Positions 6,339 to 7,920 of a stretch of 7,920 nt of DNA are shown one piece after another. Each line of letters begins with the position of its first letter. The first letter of the stretch is position 1. The position numbers and the translations under genes are program-made. Source of the DNA: an uncultured Prevotellaceae bacterium (GTDB taxonomy: Bacteria > Bacteroidota > Bacteroidia > Bacteroidales > Muribaculaceae); assembly GCA_937896015.1 (NCBI GenBank), contig CALBLR010000134.1, forward strand, positions 1-7,920, written 5' to 3'. The notes below the pieces were generated by a model. The model had not been told where the DNA came from, did not search any database, and saw only the letters and a list, made by a program, of their open reading frames with translations.

Positions 6339-7322
6339 GTGATTACACTGAGCAAACTAAGAATATTGGTTGCAGCGGCGGCGGCTTCGCTTGCCGCCTT
6401 CGGTGCGCTGGCGCAGACCGATGCCCAGTACACCCAGTATTGGCACGCCCCTGCCTACTACAACCCCTCGGCCATAGGCCTCACCGACTTTATCCACATC
6501 ACGGCCGGCAGCCGCATGCAGTGGGTGGGCGTCGACCACGCCCCGGTGAGTTTCCTGGGCATGGCCGACATGCCTTTCAAACTGCTGGGCAAGCGTTGGG
6601 GCACGGGTGTGGTGGTGCAGCAGGAGAGCATGGGCCTGTACAGCTCGCTCAACGCCGGTGCGCAGATTGCCTTCAAAAAGCAGAAGCTGCTGGGAGGCAC
6701 GCTCAGCGTGGGCGTGCAGGTGGGCATGCTCAACGAGACCTTCAAGGGCTCGAAAGTGGTGATTCCCGAGGGCGATGATGCCCACAACAGCAACGACGAC
6801 GCCATTCCCACCACCGACGTCACCGGCACGGCATTCGACGTGAGCGCGGGCATCCACTACACCCACAAGTGGTTTTGGCTGGGCATCTCGGCCACCCACC
6901 TCACGCAGCCAAGCGTCACCCTAAAGGCCGATGGCACCGACGACAAGCAATATGAGTTCAACGCCGGCCGCACCTACTATTTGATGGCTGGCAGCAATAT
7001 TCCAATAAAAAACACGTTATTTGAATTGCAGCCGTCGTTTCTGGTGAAGACCGACACACGGTTTTTCCAGGGCGAGGTCACAGCCCGCGTGCGCTACAAC
7101 AAGTTCCTGTCGGGCGGCGTGGCCTACCGCTATGGCGACGCCGTGTCGGCAATGGTGGGAGTGGAGCTTAAAAACTTCTTCGTGGGCTACAGCTACGACT
7201 ACCCCATAAGCAAAATGTCGGTGGGCACCACCGGCAGCCACGAGGTGATGGTGAGCTATAACGTGAAACTTGACTTGAGCGAGAAAAACAAGAATAAGCA
7301 TAAGAGCATTCGCATAATGTAG
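6339..7322 (+). CDS. porP: PorP/SprF-family type IX secretion outer-membrane protein
   Basis: This 327-residue protein has a signal peptide of about 25 residues ending GALA before Gln26. It continues with QYTQYWHAPAYYNPSAIG (30-47), the hallmark of the PorP/SprF family, in which a QYWxxPxxxNPAxxG-like string opens the barrel. Beta strands fill the rest, and the C-terminus carries GSHEVMVSYNVKL (299-311), the family's closing SHE strand. A basic tail (KNKNKHKSIRIM) follows the last strand. PorP-type proteins are outer-membrane components of the type IX secretion system and are usually encoded directly before gldK/porK, as here. The start is GTG at 6339: an in-frame TAA lies two codons upstream, and the first internal Met (residue 60) would remove the whole signal peptide. 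The upstream leader is A-rich with no Shine-Dalgarno site. SprF-type paralogues serve particular cargo in some species; the location beside gldK favours the core PorP. Confidence 0.9.
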   Translation: MITLSKLRILVAAAAASLAAFGALAQTDAQYTQYWHAPAYYNPSAIGLTDFIHITAGSRMQWVGVDHAPVSFLGMADMPFKLLGKRWGTGVVVQQESMGLYSSLNAGAQIAFKKQKLLGGTLSVGVQVGMLNETFKGSKVVIPEGDDAHNSNDDAIPTTDVTGTAFDVSAGIHYTHKWFWLGISATHLTQPSVTLKADGTDDKQYEFNAGRTYYLMAGSNIPIKNTLFELQPSFLVKTDTRFFQGEVTARVRYNKFLSGGVAYRYGDAVSAMVGVELKNFFVGYSYDYPISKMSVGTTGSHEVMVSYNVKLDLSEKNKNKHKSIRIM

Positions 7323-7325
7323 AAT

Positions 7326-7920
7326 ATGAAAAAGTTACTGATTTATATGGCGGCAGCCTTTATGGTTGCATCGTGCAGCTCGGTGCGCAAGACGCAGAGT
7401 GTGGGCGGTGAGGTGACTGGCGTGGGGGCTCCCACGTTTTCCGAGCCCACCCCCTATGGCATGGTGTATATTGACTGCGGCTCGATGAAGGAAGGCCCGG
7501 CCGAGCGCGACTCGCTGTGGGGCATCGACTCCACCGCACGCGGCGTGAGCGTGGACGGCTTTTGGATGGACGAGACCGAAATCTCCAACTCTAAGTATAA
7601 GCAGTTTGTGTTCTGGGTGCGCGACTCCATCATCCGCGAGCGCCTGGCCGACCCCGCCTACGGCGGCAACGAGGAGTTTAAAATCGAGGAGGACAAGGAG
7701 GGCAACCCCGTGACTCCGCACCTCAACTGGACCAAGCCAATTCCATGGCGCAACCCCAGCGAGGACGAGGAGCGCGCCATCGAGAGCGTGTATCGCCGCA
7801 ACCCCATCACCGGCGTCAAGGAGCTTGACCCCACGCAGATGAACTACCGCTATGAGGTTTATAACCTCACCGAGGCCGCCAAGCGCAAAAACCGCTTCGA
7901 CCCCACCCGCCGCGACTACA
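7326..7920 (+). CDS. gldK: Type IX secretion ring lipoprotein GldK/PorK, N-terminal 198 codons (partial)
   Basis: The frame is open from the ATG at 7326 to the window end. The N-terminus is a lipoprotein signal with lipobox VASC (14-17, acylated Cys17). The mature part enters a formylglycine-generating-enzyme-like (SUMF1) fold at about 44: YGMVYIDCGSMKEGP (44-58), then VSVDGFWMDETEISNSKYKQ (74-93) and FVFWVRDSIIRERLADPAYG (94-113). The FWMDETEI-N-YKQFV-WVRDSI pattern is specific to GldK/PorK. GldK forms, with GldN, the periplasmic ring under the outer membrane of the T9SS and is considered structural, not enzymatic. Family members have roughly 450-490 residues, so somewhat under half is seen. 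It starts 3 nt after the PorP-family stop, so the two are surely co-transcribed. Gene order predicts gldL, gldM and gldN to the right. Confidence 0.93.
   Translation, partial: MKKLLIYMAAAFMVASCSSVRKTQSVGGEVTGVGAPTFSEPTPYGMVYIDCGSMKEGPAERDSLWGIDSTARGVSVDGFWMDETEISNSKYKQFVFWVRDSIIRERLADPAYGGNEEFKIEEDKEGNPVTPHLNWTKPIPWRNPSEDEERAIESVYRRNPITGVKELDPTQMNYRYEVYNLTEAAKRKNRFDPTRRDY

Noticed and set aside
3387..6531. Identical 15-mer TGCAGTGGGTGGGCG at 3387-3401, 3687-3701 and 6517-6531
   Set aside because: Each copy encodes Gln-Trp-Val-Gly in frame with similar codon choice in unrelated protein contexts. It is most simply coincidence under biased codon use, not a mobile or regulatory repeat.
7335..7721. 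A 128-codon minus-strand frame near the right edge
   Set aside because: It is the shadow of the gldK start, whose plus-strand frame from 7326 stays open to the window end and matches GldK strongly.

Overview
The window looks like a chromosomal segment of a Bacteroidales bacterium. Three kinds of evidence support this: type IX secretion (T9SS) genes, found only in Bacteroidota; promoter elements matching the Bacteroidota form (TTTG, about 20 nt, TAnnTTTG); and AT-rich start regions without Shine-Dalgarno sites. Coding regions are visibly GC-rich with many GCC, CTG and GTG codons. That would suit a gut or oral lineage such as Muribaculaceae or Prevotellaceae, but this placement is inference.

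Left arm (1-1349, minus strand): an outer-membrane polysaccharide export lipoprotein of the Wza type is followed after 41 nt by the N-terminal part of a Wzz/Wzc-type chain-length or export protein that runs off the window. A well-formed promoter lies 150-180 nt upstream in the divergent intergenic region (1350-1647), which also carries a -7 element for the opposite strand.

Middle (1648-5509, plus strand): four closely spaced genes form an apparent operon. They encode a family 2 glycosyltransferase with an altered DxD site, two tandem paralogous acyltransferase-3 membrane proteins, and a SanA/YdcF-like DUF218 envelope protein. The last three are joined by stop/start overlaps of 8 and 4 nt. With the divergent Wza/Wzc pair this looks like a module for making, acylating and exporting a surface glycan.

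Right arm (5576-7920, plus strand): three type IX secretion genes lie in a row: a PorT-like beta-barrel, a PorP/SprF-family protein starting at GTG, and the first 198 codons of the lipoprotein GldK/PorK. The gene order suggests that gldL, gldM and gldN follow outside the window.

No tRNA, rRNA, CRISPR array, insertion sequence or phage gene was seen. All gene families are recognisable. The main points of interest are the altered glycosyltransferase site, the coupled and diverged acyltransferase pair, and surface-glycan genes placed directly beside the T9SS core. The last may matter because T9SS cargo is commonly anchored to a surface lipopolysaccharide. I found no convincing wholly new system.
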